NCBI RefSeq assembly: GCF_004335005.1
Contig: NZ_RQRT01000024.1
Location: 1-52,517 of the forward strand
DNA: 52,517 bases
Source: Paracoccus nototheniae
GTDB lineage: Bacteria > Pseudomonadota > Alphaproteobacteria > Rhodobacterales > Rhodobacteraceae
Direction of reading: 5' to 3'
Below the pieces are notes generated by a model, which saw only the letters and a list, made by a program, of their open reading frames with translations, was not told the origin of the DNA and ran no database searches. The translations under genes were made by a program, and so were the position numbers. Shown here piece by piece: positions 35,050 through 45,695 of this stretch; the first letter of the stretch is position 1; the number at the start of each line of letters is the position of its first letter.

Positions 35050-35548
35050 CGGCGGCCACCTTGACGCTGATCATGCGGTCGGGGCTGACGGGCGGCTCGC
35101 CCCGGGCGATCTTGTCGACATGCTCCATGCCTTCGATCACGCGGCCATAGACCGTGTACTGACCGTTCAGGAAATGGTTGTCGCCAAAGTTGATGAAGAA
35201 CTGGCTGTTGGCGCTGTTGGGGTTCTGCGAGCGCGCGGCGCCGATGGTGCCCCGGTCATGGGGCAGCTTGGAAAATTCGGCGGGCAGGTCGGGCATGTCG
35301 GAACCGCCCGTTCCGGCGCGACCGGGATTATAGTTCTTTTCCATGTTGGCATTCGCCACATCGCCGGTCTGGGCCATGAAGCCCTCGATCACGCGGTGGA
35401 AGGCCACATTGTCATAGGCACCGGCGCGGGCCAGTTCCTTCATCCGGGCGACATGCTTGGGGGCAACATCGGCCAGCAGCTCGATGACGACAGGGCCGTC
35501 CTTCAGCGTGATGACGATGGTGTTTTCGGGGTCCTTGATCTCGGCCAT
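35042..35548 (-). CDS. ppiB: Cytoplasmic cyclophilin-type peptidyl-prolyl isomerase
   Basis: A 168-residue cyclophilin with no signal peptide. It has FHRVIEGFMAQTGDVAN, RGTIGAARSQNPNSANSQFF, HFLNGQYTVYGRVIEGMEH, all catalytic-site residues. The ATG at 35548 has AGGAGG about 6 bases upstream. It is first of a two-gene operon with the exported paralogue and diverges from pgk. Confidence 0.94.
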   Translation of the reverse strand: MAEIKDPENTIVITLKDGPVVIELLADVAPKHVARMKELARAGAYDNVAFHRVIEGFMAQTGDVANANMEKNYNPGRAGTGGSDMPDLPAEFSKLPHDRGTIGAARSQNPNSANSQFFINFGDNHFLNGQYTVYGRVIEGMEHVDKIARGEPPVSPDRMISVKVAADA

Positions 35549-35750
35549 GGGGGCCTCCTTTGGCTTGTTCGACCCCTGATCTAGGGGCTTGGGTCGCCAA
35601 GGGCAACGCGCGAAACCGTTATGCGGGTTTCATCGGGGGGTGTCGGGGGGCACCGGCGCCCGGCCCGGCAAGGCTCCGCCCATCGGCGCAGTTGACGGCG
35701 CGCGCGCCATGCGGGACAAGCCATCCAACACCCAAGCGGAAGGATGCGAC

Positions 35751-36953
35751 ATGGCACGGTTCAACACCATCGACGACATGGATCTTGACGGAAAGGTCGT
35801 CCTGACCCGCGTCGATGTGAACGTTCCGGTCGAAAACGGGCAGGTCACCGACACCACCCGGATCGACAAGATCGTGCCGACCGTCAAGGATATTCAGGCG
35901 CGTGGCGGCATCCCCGTCCTGCTGGCCCATTTCGACCGCCCCAAGGGCCAACGCGTCGATGGCATGAGCCTGCGTCAGATCCTGCCCGCGTTGGAGGCTG
36001 CGCTTGGCCAGCCCGTCGTCTTTTCCGAGGATTGCATCGGCGGGGCGGCCAAGCGTGTCGTCGCGGCGCTGCAGCCTGGTCAGGTCGCGCTGATGGAGAA
36101 CACCCGCTTTCATGCCGGGGAAGAGGCCAATGACGCCACCTTTACCGCATCGCTGGCAGCCCTTGGCGGGGCCTATGTGAACGACGCCTTTTCGGCGGCG
36201 CACAGGGCCCATGCCTCGACCGAAGGGCTGGCGCGGCTGCTGAACGCGGGCGCCGGACGGCTGATGGAGGCGGAACTGAAGGCGCTGGACGCAGCCCTTG
36301 GCGATCCGCAGCGTCCGGTGATGGCGGTCGTGGGCGGCGCCAAGGTGTCCAGCAAGCTGGACCTGCTGATGAACCTGATCGAGAAGGTCGATCATCTGGT
36401 CATCGGCGGCGGCATGGCCAACACGTTCCTTGTGGCGCAGGGCGTCGAGGTCGGCAAATCGCTGGCCGAACGCGACATGGCCGACACTGCCCGCGCGATC
36501 ATGGACAAGGCGCAGGCGACGGGCTGCCGGATCCATCTGCCGGTCGATATCGTCGTGGCACGTGAATTCAAGGCGGGTGCCGCGTCCGAAACGCTGCCCG
36601 TGGCCGAATGCCCGGCGGATGCGATGATTCTGGATGCGGGCCCGGACACGGTCGAGGCGCTGCGTCAGGCGATGACCGCCTGCAAGACGCTGATCTGGAA
36701 CGGCCCTCTGGGCGCCTTCGAGATCGAGCCCTTCGACGCCGCCACCAATGCCGCCGCGCGCGCCGCAGCCGAGTTGACGGCGCAGGGGGCGCTGGTCTCG
36801 GTCGCGGGCGGGGGCGACACGGTCGCGGCGCTGAACAAGGCGGGCGCCGCCGAGGGGTTCACCTTCATCTCGACCGCAGGCGGCGCGTTTCTGGAATGGA
36901 TGGAAGGCAAGACCCTGCCCGGCGTCGCCGCGCTGGAAGCCGCCAAGCGCTGA
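35751..36953 (+). CDS. pgk: Phosphoglycerate kinase
   Basis: A 400-residue glycolytic/gluconeogenic/Calvin enzyme interconverting 1,3-bisphosphoglycerate and 3-phosphoglycerate with ATP. Signatures: [20 protein letters not shown] at the start, [64 protein letters not shown] and [11 protein letters not shown]. The ATG at 35751 has GGAAGGA 6 bases upstream. Length is normal. Followed by a strong hairpin and then the class I aldolase. Confidence 0.98.
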   Translation: MARFNTIDDMDLDGKVVLTRVDVNVPVENGQVTDTTRIDKIVPTVKDIQARGGIPVLLAHFDRPKGQRVDGMSLRQILPALEAALGQPVVFSEDCIGGAAKRVVAALQPGQVALMENTRFHAGEEANDATFTASLAALGGAYVNDAFSAAHRAHASTEGLARLLNAGAGRLMEAELKALDAALGDPQRPVMAVVGGAKVSSKLDLLMNLIEKVDHLVIGGGMANTFLVAQGVEVGKSLAERDMADTARAIMDKAQATGCRIHLPVDIVVAREFKAGAASETLPVAECPADAMILDAGPDTVEALRQAMTACKTLIWNGPLGAFEIEPFDAATNAAARAAAELTAQGALVSVAGGGDTVAALNKAGAAEGFTFISTAGGAFLEWMEGKTLPGVAALEAAKR

Positions 36954-36960
36954 TCCTTGC

Positions 36961-36997
36961 GGACGCGCGCCGCGCCTTTCAGGGGCGGCGCGCGTCC
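36961..36997 (+). terminator. 13-bp GC hairpin after pgk
   Basis: Perfect stem GGACGCGCGCCGC/GCGGCGCGCGTCC with an 11-base loop, 7 bases after the pgk stop. No T run, so termination would depend on the stem or Rho. Confidence 0.6.
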
Positions 36998-37078
36998 GGA
37001 CCCAAGGCCGCGCGCGGGATTTTGCCCCGGTGCGGCACCAATCCTGACCTGGCTGCGGTTTCGTTAGCGTAACCAGAA

Positions 37079-37106
37079 TTGTGACCTTGGGCTGACATGC
37101 TATGCA
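37079..37106 (+). promoter_or_regulatory. Possible promoter of the class I aldolase gene
   Basis: TTGTGA (37079-37084) and TATGCA (37101-37106) are 16 bases apart, 28 bases before the ATG at 37134. A small palindrome GTTA-GCG-TAAC lies just upstream (37063-37073). Confidence 0.35.
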
Positions 37107-37133
37107 CATGCAGAACCCAAAGAGAGAGACCCC

Positions 37134-38060
37134 ATGCAGATGACCGACACGGTGCGCCGCATTCTGGCCAAATACGAAGGCGAGACGCCCGGCGTGAAGG
37201 CGCAGCTGGCGCGGATGCTGATGACCGGCAAGCTGGCCGGAACCGGCAAGATGATCATCCTTCCCGTCGATCAGGGCTTTGAGCACGGCCCGGCCCGGAC
37301 CTTTGCCGCCAACCCGGCGGGCTATGACCCGCATTACCATTACCAGCTGGCGATCGATGCCGGGCTGAACGCCTTTGCCGCGCCTTTGGGCATGATCGAG
37401 GCCGGGGCGGACACATTTGCGGGCCAGATCCCGACCATCCTCAAGGTCAACAGCGCCAACAGCCTGATGTCGGACACGGCGGGCAAGAATCAGGCCATCA
37501 CCGCATCCGTGGACGATGCGCTGCGGCTTGGCTGTGCGGCGGTGGGCTTTACCATCTATCCCGGCAGCGACATGGCCTTGGACATGTTCGAAGAGATCGT
37601 CGAGATGCGCCGCGAAGCCGCCGCCAAGGGCGTGGCGACCGTCATCTGGTCCTATCCGCGCGGCGAGGCGATCACCAAGGAAGGAGAGACGGCGATCGAC
37701 GTGGCCGCCTATGCCGCCCAGATCGCGGCGCTGATCGGCGCGCATATCATCAAGATCAAGCTGTCGACCGACCATCTGATGCTGCCCGAGGCCAAAAAGG
37801 TCTATGAGGAGAAGGGCATCGACATCTCGACCCAGGCCAAGCGGGTCGCGCATTGCATGCAGGCGTCCTTTGGCGGGCGTCGGATCGTGGTGTTCTCGGG
37901 CGGCGCGTCCAAGGGCGCGGATGCGGTCTTTGACGATGCGCGCGCAATCCGCGAAGGCGGCGGCAACGGATCGATCATCGGCAGAAACAGCTTTCAACGC
38001 TCGCGCGAGGATGCGCTGGAGATGCTGGGCAAGCTGGTCGATATCTACAAGGCACCCTGA
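37134..38060 (+). CDS. fbaB: Class I fructose-bisphosphate aldolase (DhnA/FbaB type)
   Basis: A 308-residue Schiff-base aldolase of the archaeal/DhnA type, cleaving fructose-1,6-bisphosphate. Features: MIILPVDQGFEHGPARTFA, APLGMIEAGA, LKVNSANSLM, VGFTIYPGSD, VIWSYPRGEA, the lysine segment IIKIKLSTDH, and phosphate-binding ends RRIVVFSGGASKGADAV and GNGSIIGRNSFQRS. It starts MQMTDTVRR at 37134; the second ATG is at 37140. It follows pgk by 180 bases with its own likely promoter, and ends in a hairpin. Confidence 0.95.
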   Translation: MQMTDTVRRILAKYEGETPGVKAQLARMLMTGKLAGTGKMIILPVDQGFEHGPARTFAANPAGYDPHYHYQLAIDAGLNAFAAPLGMIEAGADTFAGQIPTILKVNSANSLMSDTAGKNQAITASVDDALRLGCAAVGFTIYPGSDMALDMFEEIVEMRREAAAKGVATVIWSYPRGEAITKEGETAIDVAAYAAQIAALIGAHIIKIKLSTDHLMLPEAKKVYEEKGIDISTQAKRVAHCMQASFGGRRIVVFSGGASKGADAVFDDARAIREGGGNGSIIGRNSFQRSREDALEMLGKLVDIYKAP

Positions 38061-38091
38061 TCAGATCGGGCGCCCTGATCGACCAAACGGC

Positions 38092-38114
38092 CGCGCCCCC
38101 GAAACGGGGGCGCG
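38092..38114 (+). terminator. GC hairpin after the aldolase gene
   Basis: Perfect 10-bp stem CGCGCCCCCG/CGGGGGCGCG with an AAA loop, 31 bases past the stop. No T run follows. Confidence 0.55.
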
Positions 38115-38143
38115 ACGGCATGCAGCGCCTGACGGCGCAGGAC

Positions 38144-38161
38144 GGGGGCCTGGCGGCCCCC
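38144..38161 (-). terminator. GC hairpin after the homoserine dehydrogenase gene
   Basis: Stem GGGGGCC/GGCCCCC with a 4-base loop, 10 bases beyond the hom stop on the minus strand. No T run; it may act for both converging genes. Confidence 0.45.
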
Positions 38162-38170
38162 TTCGCGTGA

Positions 38171-39460
38171 TCAGACCTCTTCGATGCGCAATTCGACCGG
38201 GTCGCTGACCAGAACGCCGGTGCGGGGCAGGGCCTCGATGGCGTAATCGATGGCTTCGGGCGTGGTCTTGTGGGTCACGACCAGAACCGGAACGCTGGCC
38301 GGGCTGTGCTGGCCATATTGGCGCATCCGGTCGATCGAGATCCCGGCATCGCCCAGAACCGTCGCGACCTTGGCCAGCGCGCCGGGTTTGTCCTGCAATT
38401 CCAGCCGGATGTAATAGGCGGCGGGCACGGCGGTGCGGGCGGGTTGGGCGGCGGTCAGGCTGGCGGCGGGCTGGCCAAAGACCGGCATGCGCACGCCGCG
38501 GGCGATTTCCACGATATCGGACATGACGGCGCTGGCGGTCGGGCCTTCGCCCGCCCCGGCGCCGCGCAGCACGATCTGGCCGACGCTGTCGCCTTCGATC
38601 ACCACCATGTTGGTGCCGCCGACCAGCTGGCCAAGCGGGCTGTCGGCGGGCACCAGACAGGGCGACATGCGCTGTTCCAGCCCCCGCGCGGTCATCTGCG
38701 CGACCCCCAGCAGCTTGATGCGATAGCCCATATCGGCGGCGCGGTGGATGTCGTCGATGCTGACGCGTTCGATCCCCTCGATTTCCACGGCGTCGAAACT
38801 GACCTGTGTCCCGAAGGCGATCGAGGACAGGATCGCCAGCTTGTGGCCCGCATCGATGCCCCCCACGTCCAGCGTCGGATCGGCCTCCAGATAGCCCAGC
38901 TGGCGCGCCTCTTCGAAGACGGCGTCATAGGGCAGGCCGGCGCTTTCCATCCGCGTCAGGATATAGTTGCAGGTGCCGTTCATCACGCCCATGACGCGGG
39001 TGATGCGGTTGCCCGCCAGCGATTCCGTCATCGACTTGATGACCGGGATGCCGCCCGCCACCGCCGCCTCGAACCGGATCACCCGGCCCAGGCTTTCGGC
39101 CAGTTCGGCCAGCGCATGGCCATGCATGGCCAGCAGCGCCTTGTTGGCGGTCACCACGTCCTTGCCCGACCGCAGCGCGGCCTCGATGCTGTCACGGGCG
39201 ATGCCGGTATCGCCGCCGATCAGTTCGATGAACACATCGACATCATCGGCGGTGGCGACGGCCATCGGGTCATCCTCCCACCGATAGGGGGACAGGTCGG
39301 CGTCGCGGTTCTTCATCCGGTCGCGCGCGCTGATGGCGGTGATGGCCACCGCGCGGCCCGAGCGCAGCGCCAGCAGATCGGCATGGCGCTGGACGATCTT
39401 GACGACACCGATCCCGACGGTGCCAAGCCCGGCAATGCCGAGGCGGAGGGGGGACGTCAT
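38171..39460 (-). CDS. hom: Homoserine dehydrogenase
   Basis: A 429-residue NAD(P)-dependent enzyme reducing aspartate semialdehyde to homoserine in the threonine/methionine branch. The Rossmann motif LGIAGLGTVGIGVVKIV is at residues 6-22; DVVTANKALLAMHG and EAAVAGGIPVIKSM are conserved, as is the catalytic stretch LGYLEADPTLDVGGIDAGHK with its Asp and Lys residues. Residues about 350-429 form an ACT domain (LQDKPGALAKVATVLGD), the usual site of threonine feedback control. It is transcribed alone, convergent with fbaB. Confidence 0.97.
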   Translation of the reverse strand: MTSPLRLGIAGLGTVGIGVVKIVQRHADLLALRSGRAVAITAISARDRMKNRDADLSPYRWEDDPMAVATADDVDVFIELIGGDTGIARDSIEAALRSGKDVVTANKALLAMHGHALAELAESLGRVIRFEAAVAGGIPVIKSMTESLAGNRITRVMGVMNGTCNYILTRMESAGLPYDAVFEEARQLGYLEADPTLDVGGIDAGHKLAILSSIAFGTQVSFDAVEIEGIERVSIDDIHRAADMGYRIKLLGVAQMTARGLEQRMSPCLVPADSPLGQLVGGTNMVVIEGDSVGQIVLRGAGAGEGPTASAVMSDIVEIARGVRMPVFGQPAASLTAAQPARTAVPAAYYIRLELQDKPGALAKVATVLGDAGISIDRMRQYGQHSPASVPVLVVTHKTTPEAIDYAIEALPRTGVLVSDPVELRIEEV

Positions 39461-39570
39461 GGCAGCCTCTCATCCTTGATTTCGCGGGTGTTAGCCTGCC
39501 CGCGCGGCTGTTGCAACGCGGGATGCGGATCGGCGCGGGCGCGCGGCGCGGGAAGGGGCAGGGGGATGGC

Positions 39571-40395
39571 CTATTCGCGCCAGAGCCGCGTCACCCAGGA
39601 TGTCGGGCGCACATAATGGCGCAGATGCTTCAGCGGGCGTTCGCGCCGCTCGCCTGTGAACAGCGCGCGCAGATGGGCCAGCGGCGGGCGGACGGGATCG
39701 GCCTCGTCCCACCGGCCCGCGATGGCGTCGGGTGGGTTCAGGCTGCCGGGGAACATCACGATGCGGGTGCCGCGCGGAATGCGGGGTTCCAGCAGATAGT
39801 TCAGCGGAAAGACCGGCACGCAATGGAACCGGAAATGCGCCAGCCAGCCGCGCGGCCAGAATTTGACCCCGCCCGGCGCATTGCGCGTCACGAAGCGCTG
39901 TTCATAACGGTATTTGTCCGCGATGCCCTGCGGATCGGCGGCAAAGATCTGCTGCAAGGGCGCCAGATTGCCCACCCGCATCCGATAGACCGAAGTCTGG
40001 CCCATCTTTTCCAGCGGCGTGTTCGGATTGCGGCCCAAAATCGTGTCATCCGGGTCGCCATGGGTGAAAAACGGGTCCAGATCGCCGGTCACGATCACGT
40101 CCAGATCCAGAAACAGCACCACCCCGGTCACATCGCCCAGATCGCCCCATAACCGCGATTTGGGCCATTTGCCCCGCGTATTGACCGGCGCCTGATAGGC
40201 GAAGGGCGGCAGCGGGCGCACCGCCACATCCGGGTGCAGCCCCGCGCCGTCATCGGTAAAACAGAACAGCCGGAACGGCGGCGTGATGTTACGCGCGATC
40301 ATCGCATGCAGGCGGTTGACATATTCGGGGCCGAACTTGGTGCCCCATTTGATGCAGATGATCTGTTTCAGATTGCCGTTGCGTCCGTCGCTCAT
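39571..40395 (-). CDS. Glycosyltransferase-like protein
   Basis: A 274-residue protein whose amino part (QIICIKWGTKFGPEYVNRLH, FCFTDDGAGL) and the D-x-D-containing stretch VVLFLDLDVIVTGDLDPFF (about residues 95-115) resemble GT-A-fold sugar transferases of the family-8-like type. Later HCVPVFPLNYLLEPRIPRG and IVMFPGSLNPPDA agree with a hypothetical family common in Rhodobacteraceae. The acceptor and sugar are unknown. I start at MSDGRNG (40395). It follows the sulfotransferase-like gene by 66 bases in the same direction, so the pair may decorate a surface polymer (inference). Confidence 0.7.
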   Translation of the reverse strand: MSDGRNGNLKQIICIKWGTKFGPEYVNRLHAMIARNITPPFRLFCFTDDGAGLHPDVAVRPLPPFAYQAPVNTRGKWPKSRLWGDLGDVTGVVLFLDLDVIVTGDLDPFFTHGDPDDTILGRNPNTPLEKMGQTSVYRMRVGNLAPLQQIFAADPQGIADKYRYEQRFVTRNAPGGVKFWPRGWLAHFRFHCVPVFPLNYLLEPRIPRGTRIVMFPGSLNPPDAIAGRWDEADPVRPPLAHLRALFTGERRERPLKHLRHYVRPTSWVTRLWRE

Positions 40396-40461
40396 CGTCT
40401 GTCCTGCCCCGTGATGATGCCCCGGTTGTCCCATCTTGGGCGGGTCGAGGCAATGCGCCGC

Positions 40462-41397
40462 TTATCCGGCGTCGTAAAGGCTGCGAAACGCCGCCACTGC
40501 CGCATCCCCCGAGGCCTGCCCGGCCCGCGGTTCCGGATCGCGCGGATCGAACAGCGCTGTGCGATCCGGAAACCAGCGCATCAGCAGCCGTGCATTCGAG
40601 GCGGCATGATCGTCGCGGATCGTCTGCCGCTCGGCAGGGGTGAACAGATCGCCCCGCCCTGCAAAGCCGTCGGGGTTCTGCTCCATCAGCGTGCGGTTGG
40701 CCAGACGCACGCGGCGCGGCCCCTCCAGCGTGCGGTAAAGCCGGACCAGATCGGCCTGAGGCGAGACATTGGCCCGGATCGCCTGCGATTCGGGCGGGAT
40801 CAGGTCATCCATCCCCATCGCCCCCAAAAGCGCCGCGATGCTGTCGGGGCGCGGGGTGTCGGGCAGATCCTCGGCGTAGATGTGGGGCAGCAGGCGGGCC
40901 TTGGGAAAGGTCGCGGCCCAATCATCCAGCAGCCGGTCGTAATCCAGCAGCGGGCCCACGACCCTGGTCATCAGCGCCTCGGGGTTCTGCGCCTGATTGC
41001 CGTTCCATTTGATCCATTGCTTGGTCAGCGCCTCGGCGAACAGATCCTGACGGCGCAGCCAGACCAGAATGCGGATATCGAACCCGGCAAAGGCCTGCAG
41101 CAGGGGCAGCGCGATCTGTGGCGGGCGGATCGAGAAATCCTCGGACGAGATCAGGACATCGGTGATGCCGGGCCCGGCGTGGTGCAGCTTGTCCTGCTGT
41201 TCGGCGATCATGCGCGCGGCCTCGGCCGGGTTGGCGTTCAGCGCATTGACCAGCGCGCCGCTGGCGGGCAGGCCCTTTTTGGGGCGGACATAGAACAGGC
41301 CCCGGTCGCGCAGCGCATCCTCGTTCTGGGTCAGCCAGATCTGGGCCGCCGAGGTGCCGGTCTTTTGCATGCCGATGTGAAGCCATAGACGCTGCAT
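40462..41397 (-). CDS. Sulfotransferase-like P-loop protein
   Basis: A 311-residue protein beginning WLHIGMQKTGTSAAQIWL, the 5'-phosphosulfate-binding loop of PAPS-dependent sulfotransferases (normally HIGxxKTGTTxIQ). The 3'-phosphate region would be near ILVWLRRQDLFAEALTKQWI (residues about 110-130), matching R-x-x-x-x-x-x-S-type segments of the family only loosely. Substrate unknown; sulfation of a glycan or protein is possible. Together with the glycosyltransferase-like neighbour this looks like a small surface-modification pair. Confidence 0.72.
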   Translation of the reverse strand: MQRLWLHIGMQKTGTSAAQIWLTQNEDALRDRGLFYVRPKKGLPASGALVNALNANPAEAARMIAEQQDKLHHAGPGITDVLISSEDFSIRPPQIALPLLQAFAGFDIRILVWLRRQDLFAEALTKQWIKWNGNQAQNPEALMTRVVGPLLDYDRLLDDWAATFPKARLLPHIYAEDLPDTPRPDSIAALLGAMGMDDLIPPESQAIRANVSPQADLVRLYRTLEGPRRVRLANRTLMEQNPDGFAGRGDLFTPAERQTIRDDHAASNARLLMRWFPDRTALFDPRDPEPRAGQASGDAAVAAFRSLYDAG

Positions 41398-41482
41398 TCA
41401 TCCCCCCTGTCGGTTATTCCCTGTCTGGCCCCTGCGGCGGGGGCAAGTCAATCTGCCGCCCGCCTGCCTGCGCCCCCGGCGA

Positions 41483-43615
<2,133 letters not shown>

Positions 43616-43672
43616 GATCCATCCTTTCGCGTGGCGCGTCCTGCCCTATATTCAGAGCATGACGAGGTGCCG

Positions 43673-44245
43673 ATGAAGTTGAAATTCCTGATAGTCGTGA
43701 TGGCTTTGGCCGCGATGGGACCGGCGCGCGATGCGCCCGTTCCCGAGACCGCCGCCGATGCCACCCCTGATGCGGGCAGCGCCCGCGACAGCACGCCGCA
43801 GCGCAATCCCGCCCGATTGCCACCCGTATCCCAGCAGGTCGGCCCGCCCGATCCTGCTGCCAGCGCGCAGCCGGACGAATCCGTCCTGATCCGCGATGCC
43901 GCCGATGTGGCGCCACAGGATTTCCTGTGGCAGGCCCGCCCGGTGGTGGTCTTTGCCGACACGCCGGACGACCCGGCCTTCGTCGAACAGATGCGGGCGT
44001 TGCGGCGCGACGAACGCGGGCTTGAGGCGCGCGACGTGGTGGTGGTCACCGACAGCGATCCGGCCGCCAACAGCGAATGGCGGCAGGAACTGAGGCCGCG
44101 CGGCTTTTCGCTGGTGATCATCGACAAGGACGGGCAGGTCAAGATCCGCCGCCCCAGCCCCTGGGACGTCCGGGAGATCGGCCGCGCCATCGATCGCCTG
44201 CCGCTGAGACGGCAAGAGGTCGGGCGGGGCAGCCTGCTGCGCTGA
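43673..44245 (+). CDS. DUF4174 exported protein, first copy
   Basis: A 190-residue protein starting MKLKFLIVVMALAAMGPARD, a likely signal peptide. About 45 residues of low-complexity Ala/Pro/Asp sequence follow. The DUF4174 domain covers about residues 80-185: LWQARPVVVFADTPDDPAF, ARDVVVVTDSD, RGFSLVIIDKDGQVKIRR, WDVREIGRAIDRLPLRRQE. The domain has a thioredoxin-like strand/helix pattern but no active-site Cys pair. Function unknown. A second copy lies at 45296. The two share 23 identical bases (43928-43950 and 45416-45438). Confidence 0.85.
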   Translation: MKLKFLIVVMALAAMGPARDAPVPETAADATPDAGSARDSTPQRNPARLPPVSQQVGPPDPAASAQPDESVLIRDAADVAPQDFLWQARPVVVFADTPDDPAFVEQMRALRRDERGLEARDVVVVTDSDPAANSEWRQELRPRGFSLVIIDKDGQVKIRRPSPWDVREIGRAIDRLPLRRQEVGRGSLLR

Positions 44246-44269
44246 GCGGCAGCGCGGGGCCTGCGAAAC

Positions 44270-44298
44270 TTGTGGATTTGTGGGGCGTTCCCTATATC
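44270..44298 (+). promoter_or_regulatory. Sigma-70-type promoter before the 65-residue protein
   Basis: TTGTGG (44270-44275) and TATATC (44293-44298) are 17 bases apart, about 45 bases upstream of the ATG at 44345. Confidence 0.5.
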
Positions 44299-44344
44299 AT
44301 GGACAGAACCCGGCAGCCTGCCGGACATCGGAAAGGGAACGATC

Positions 44345-44542
44345 ATGGCCAAACCGCACGCAGACCGCAGCGCCGCGCCCGTGGTGCCGGCCCGCCCCGC
44401 CAAGCCCGTCGCGCGCATCGCGGCCCCGCGCCCCGAGGCGCTGTTGACCAAACCCTCGGCCATCAGCCGTGCCAATGAAATCGTGCGGGCCATCGGGTTG
44501 CGTCCCATCACCGGCCTCTCGGGTCCGAAGATCGGCTACTGA
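44345..44542 (+). CDS. Small basic protein, 65 residues, unknown
   Basis: Starts MAKPHADRSAAPVVPARPAK after AAAGGGA at 7 bases and behind a good promoter. Pro/Ala/Arg-rich first half, then SAISRANEIVRAIGLRPITG, a helix-like conserved-looking end. No signal, no membrane segment. The last 35 bases overlap, tail to tail, the 3' end of the minus-strand gene at 44508. It resembles small nucleoid- or ribosome-type basic proteins only in composition; no function can be assigned. Confidence 0.65.
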   Translation: MAKPHADRSAAPVVPARPAKPVARIAAPRPEALLTKPSAISRANEIVRAIGLRPITGLSGPKIGY

Positions 44543-45230
44543 CGCCGCGCGCATCCGGCGCATCGCGCAACCCCTCGCGCAGAAGCCGCTCGCGCAGGAT
44601 GGCCAGTTCACCCGGCAGATATTGCGCCACCAGCGCTGCCGCATCGGCCTCGTCCTGATCCAGCATCTGCTCTACCGCATCGACGCCGCCGCGCAGGCAT
44701 TCGGTCAGCACGCGGATCGCCTGAATGCCGCTGTCGCGGGTCTCCTCCATCAGCGACAAGTAATCCCCCATCATCTGCGCCGCCCGCGCCCCATCCCGCC
44801 GCGCCATGCGCCGCAGGTCCGTGGCCAGCGCCTCCATGATCGACAACAGCCGGTAATACAGCACGATCGGGTCGATGACCGGGGCGGGCAGGATGTGGAT
44901 ATCGGCCACCACTGCGGCAAAGATGCGGTCATTGGCATGCTGGGGCAGGGTGGGCACGAAATCGCCGGTCTCGATCCGCGCGATCAGCGCCGCCGCATCC
45001 GCAGCCGAGGGCACCTGCTGTTCCAGCGCAAAGACATGGGCGCGGATCTCGGCCAGCAGGGCGCGCTGCAGATCCGCCTCGCGCGCGCGGCGCAGGGCGG
45101 CATCGCGGCGCCGGGTCTGACCTGCGACCACGATCCAGCCGATGGCGACGAACAGGCCGGTGACGACCGCCTGTTGCAGCTGCGGGCTGAGGACGTCGTC
45201 AAGCGGCGGCATGGACATCTGCGCCATCAA
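44508..45230 (-). CDS. Membrane-anchored helical protein, unknown
   Basis: A 240-residue protein with one amino-terminal transmembrane helix (about residues 18-38, LQQAVVTGLFVAIGWIVVAG) followed by a long charged helical region (RRRDAALRRAREADLQRALL) and a cytoplasmic helical domain. No recognised family. It diverges from the second DUF4174 gene, whose ATG is 65 bases away, and overlaps the 65-residue gene at its 3' end. Ala-rich composition and length suggest an all-alpha soluble domain on an anchor. Confidence 0.65.
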   Translation of the reverse strand: MMAQMSMPPLDDVLSPQLQQAVVTGLFVAIGWIVVAGQTRRRDAALRRAREADLQRALLAEIRAHVFALEQQVPSAADAAALIARIETGDFVPTLPQHANDRIFAAVVADIHILPAPVIDPIVLYYRLLSIMEALATDLRRMARRDGARAAQMMGDYLSLMEETRDSGIQAIRVLTECLRGGVDAVEQMLDQDEADAAALVAQYLPGELAILRERLLREGLRDAPDARGVSSRSSDPRGR

Positions 45231-45295
45231 AAGGGGTGGGGCCGGAACCCGCAGGCACCGCCATGCGTCGGGTCATCATGACAAGGAGAGCTGCG

Positions 45296-45691
45296 ATGCG
45301 ATTATGCCTGACAGCCGCGATGGCCCTGTGGCCGGTGATGGCCCCTGCCGATGCCGGGCGGGGCGCATCCCTGCCGGTGACGCGACTGCAGGCGGACACG
45401 CTGGACGGAATGCGCTGGCAGGCCCGCCCGGTGGTGGTTCTGGGCGAAGCCGGGGCCGTGGCCCGGCAGATCGAGGCGTTCCGCCCCGCTGCCGGGGCCT
45501 TGGCCGAACGCGAGGTCACCTTGCTGACCGACGGGCCGGGCGCGGACGGGTTGCGGCCCGCGCAGGGGCTGCGCGTGCTGCTGATCGGCAAGGATGGCGG
45601 CGTCAAGCTGCGCCGCGACGCGCCGGTCACTGCGGATGAGATCATCGGTCTGATCGACGCCATGCCGATGCGCCGGCGCGAGGCGGAATAG
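45296..45691 (+). CDS. DUF4174 exported protein, second copy
   Basis: A 131-residue protein. The ATG at 45296 has AAGGAG 8 bases upstream and begins a signal peptide (MRLCLTAAMALWPVMAPADA). The DUF4174 domain follows without the long linker of the first copy: MRWQARPVVVLGEAGAVARQ, REVTLLTDGPGAD, LRVLLIGKDGGVKLRRDAPV, IGLIDAMPMRRREAE. It is convergent with the small membrane protein at 45696, 4 bases apart. The retained shared motifs argue that both copies are functional. Confidence 0.85.
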   Translation: MRLCLTAAMALWPVMAPADAGRGASLPVTRLQADTLDGMRWQARPVVVLGEAGAVARQIEAFRPAAGALAEREVTLLTDGPGADGLRPAQGLRVLLIGKDGGVKLRRDAPVTADEIIGLIDAMPMRRREAE

Positions 45692-45695
45692 GGGG

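Noticed and set aside
35619..37997. 792-codon open frame opposite pgk and the aldolase
   Set aside because: It spans two certain genes and their spacer on the other strand; a typical high-GC shadow.
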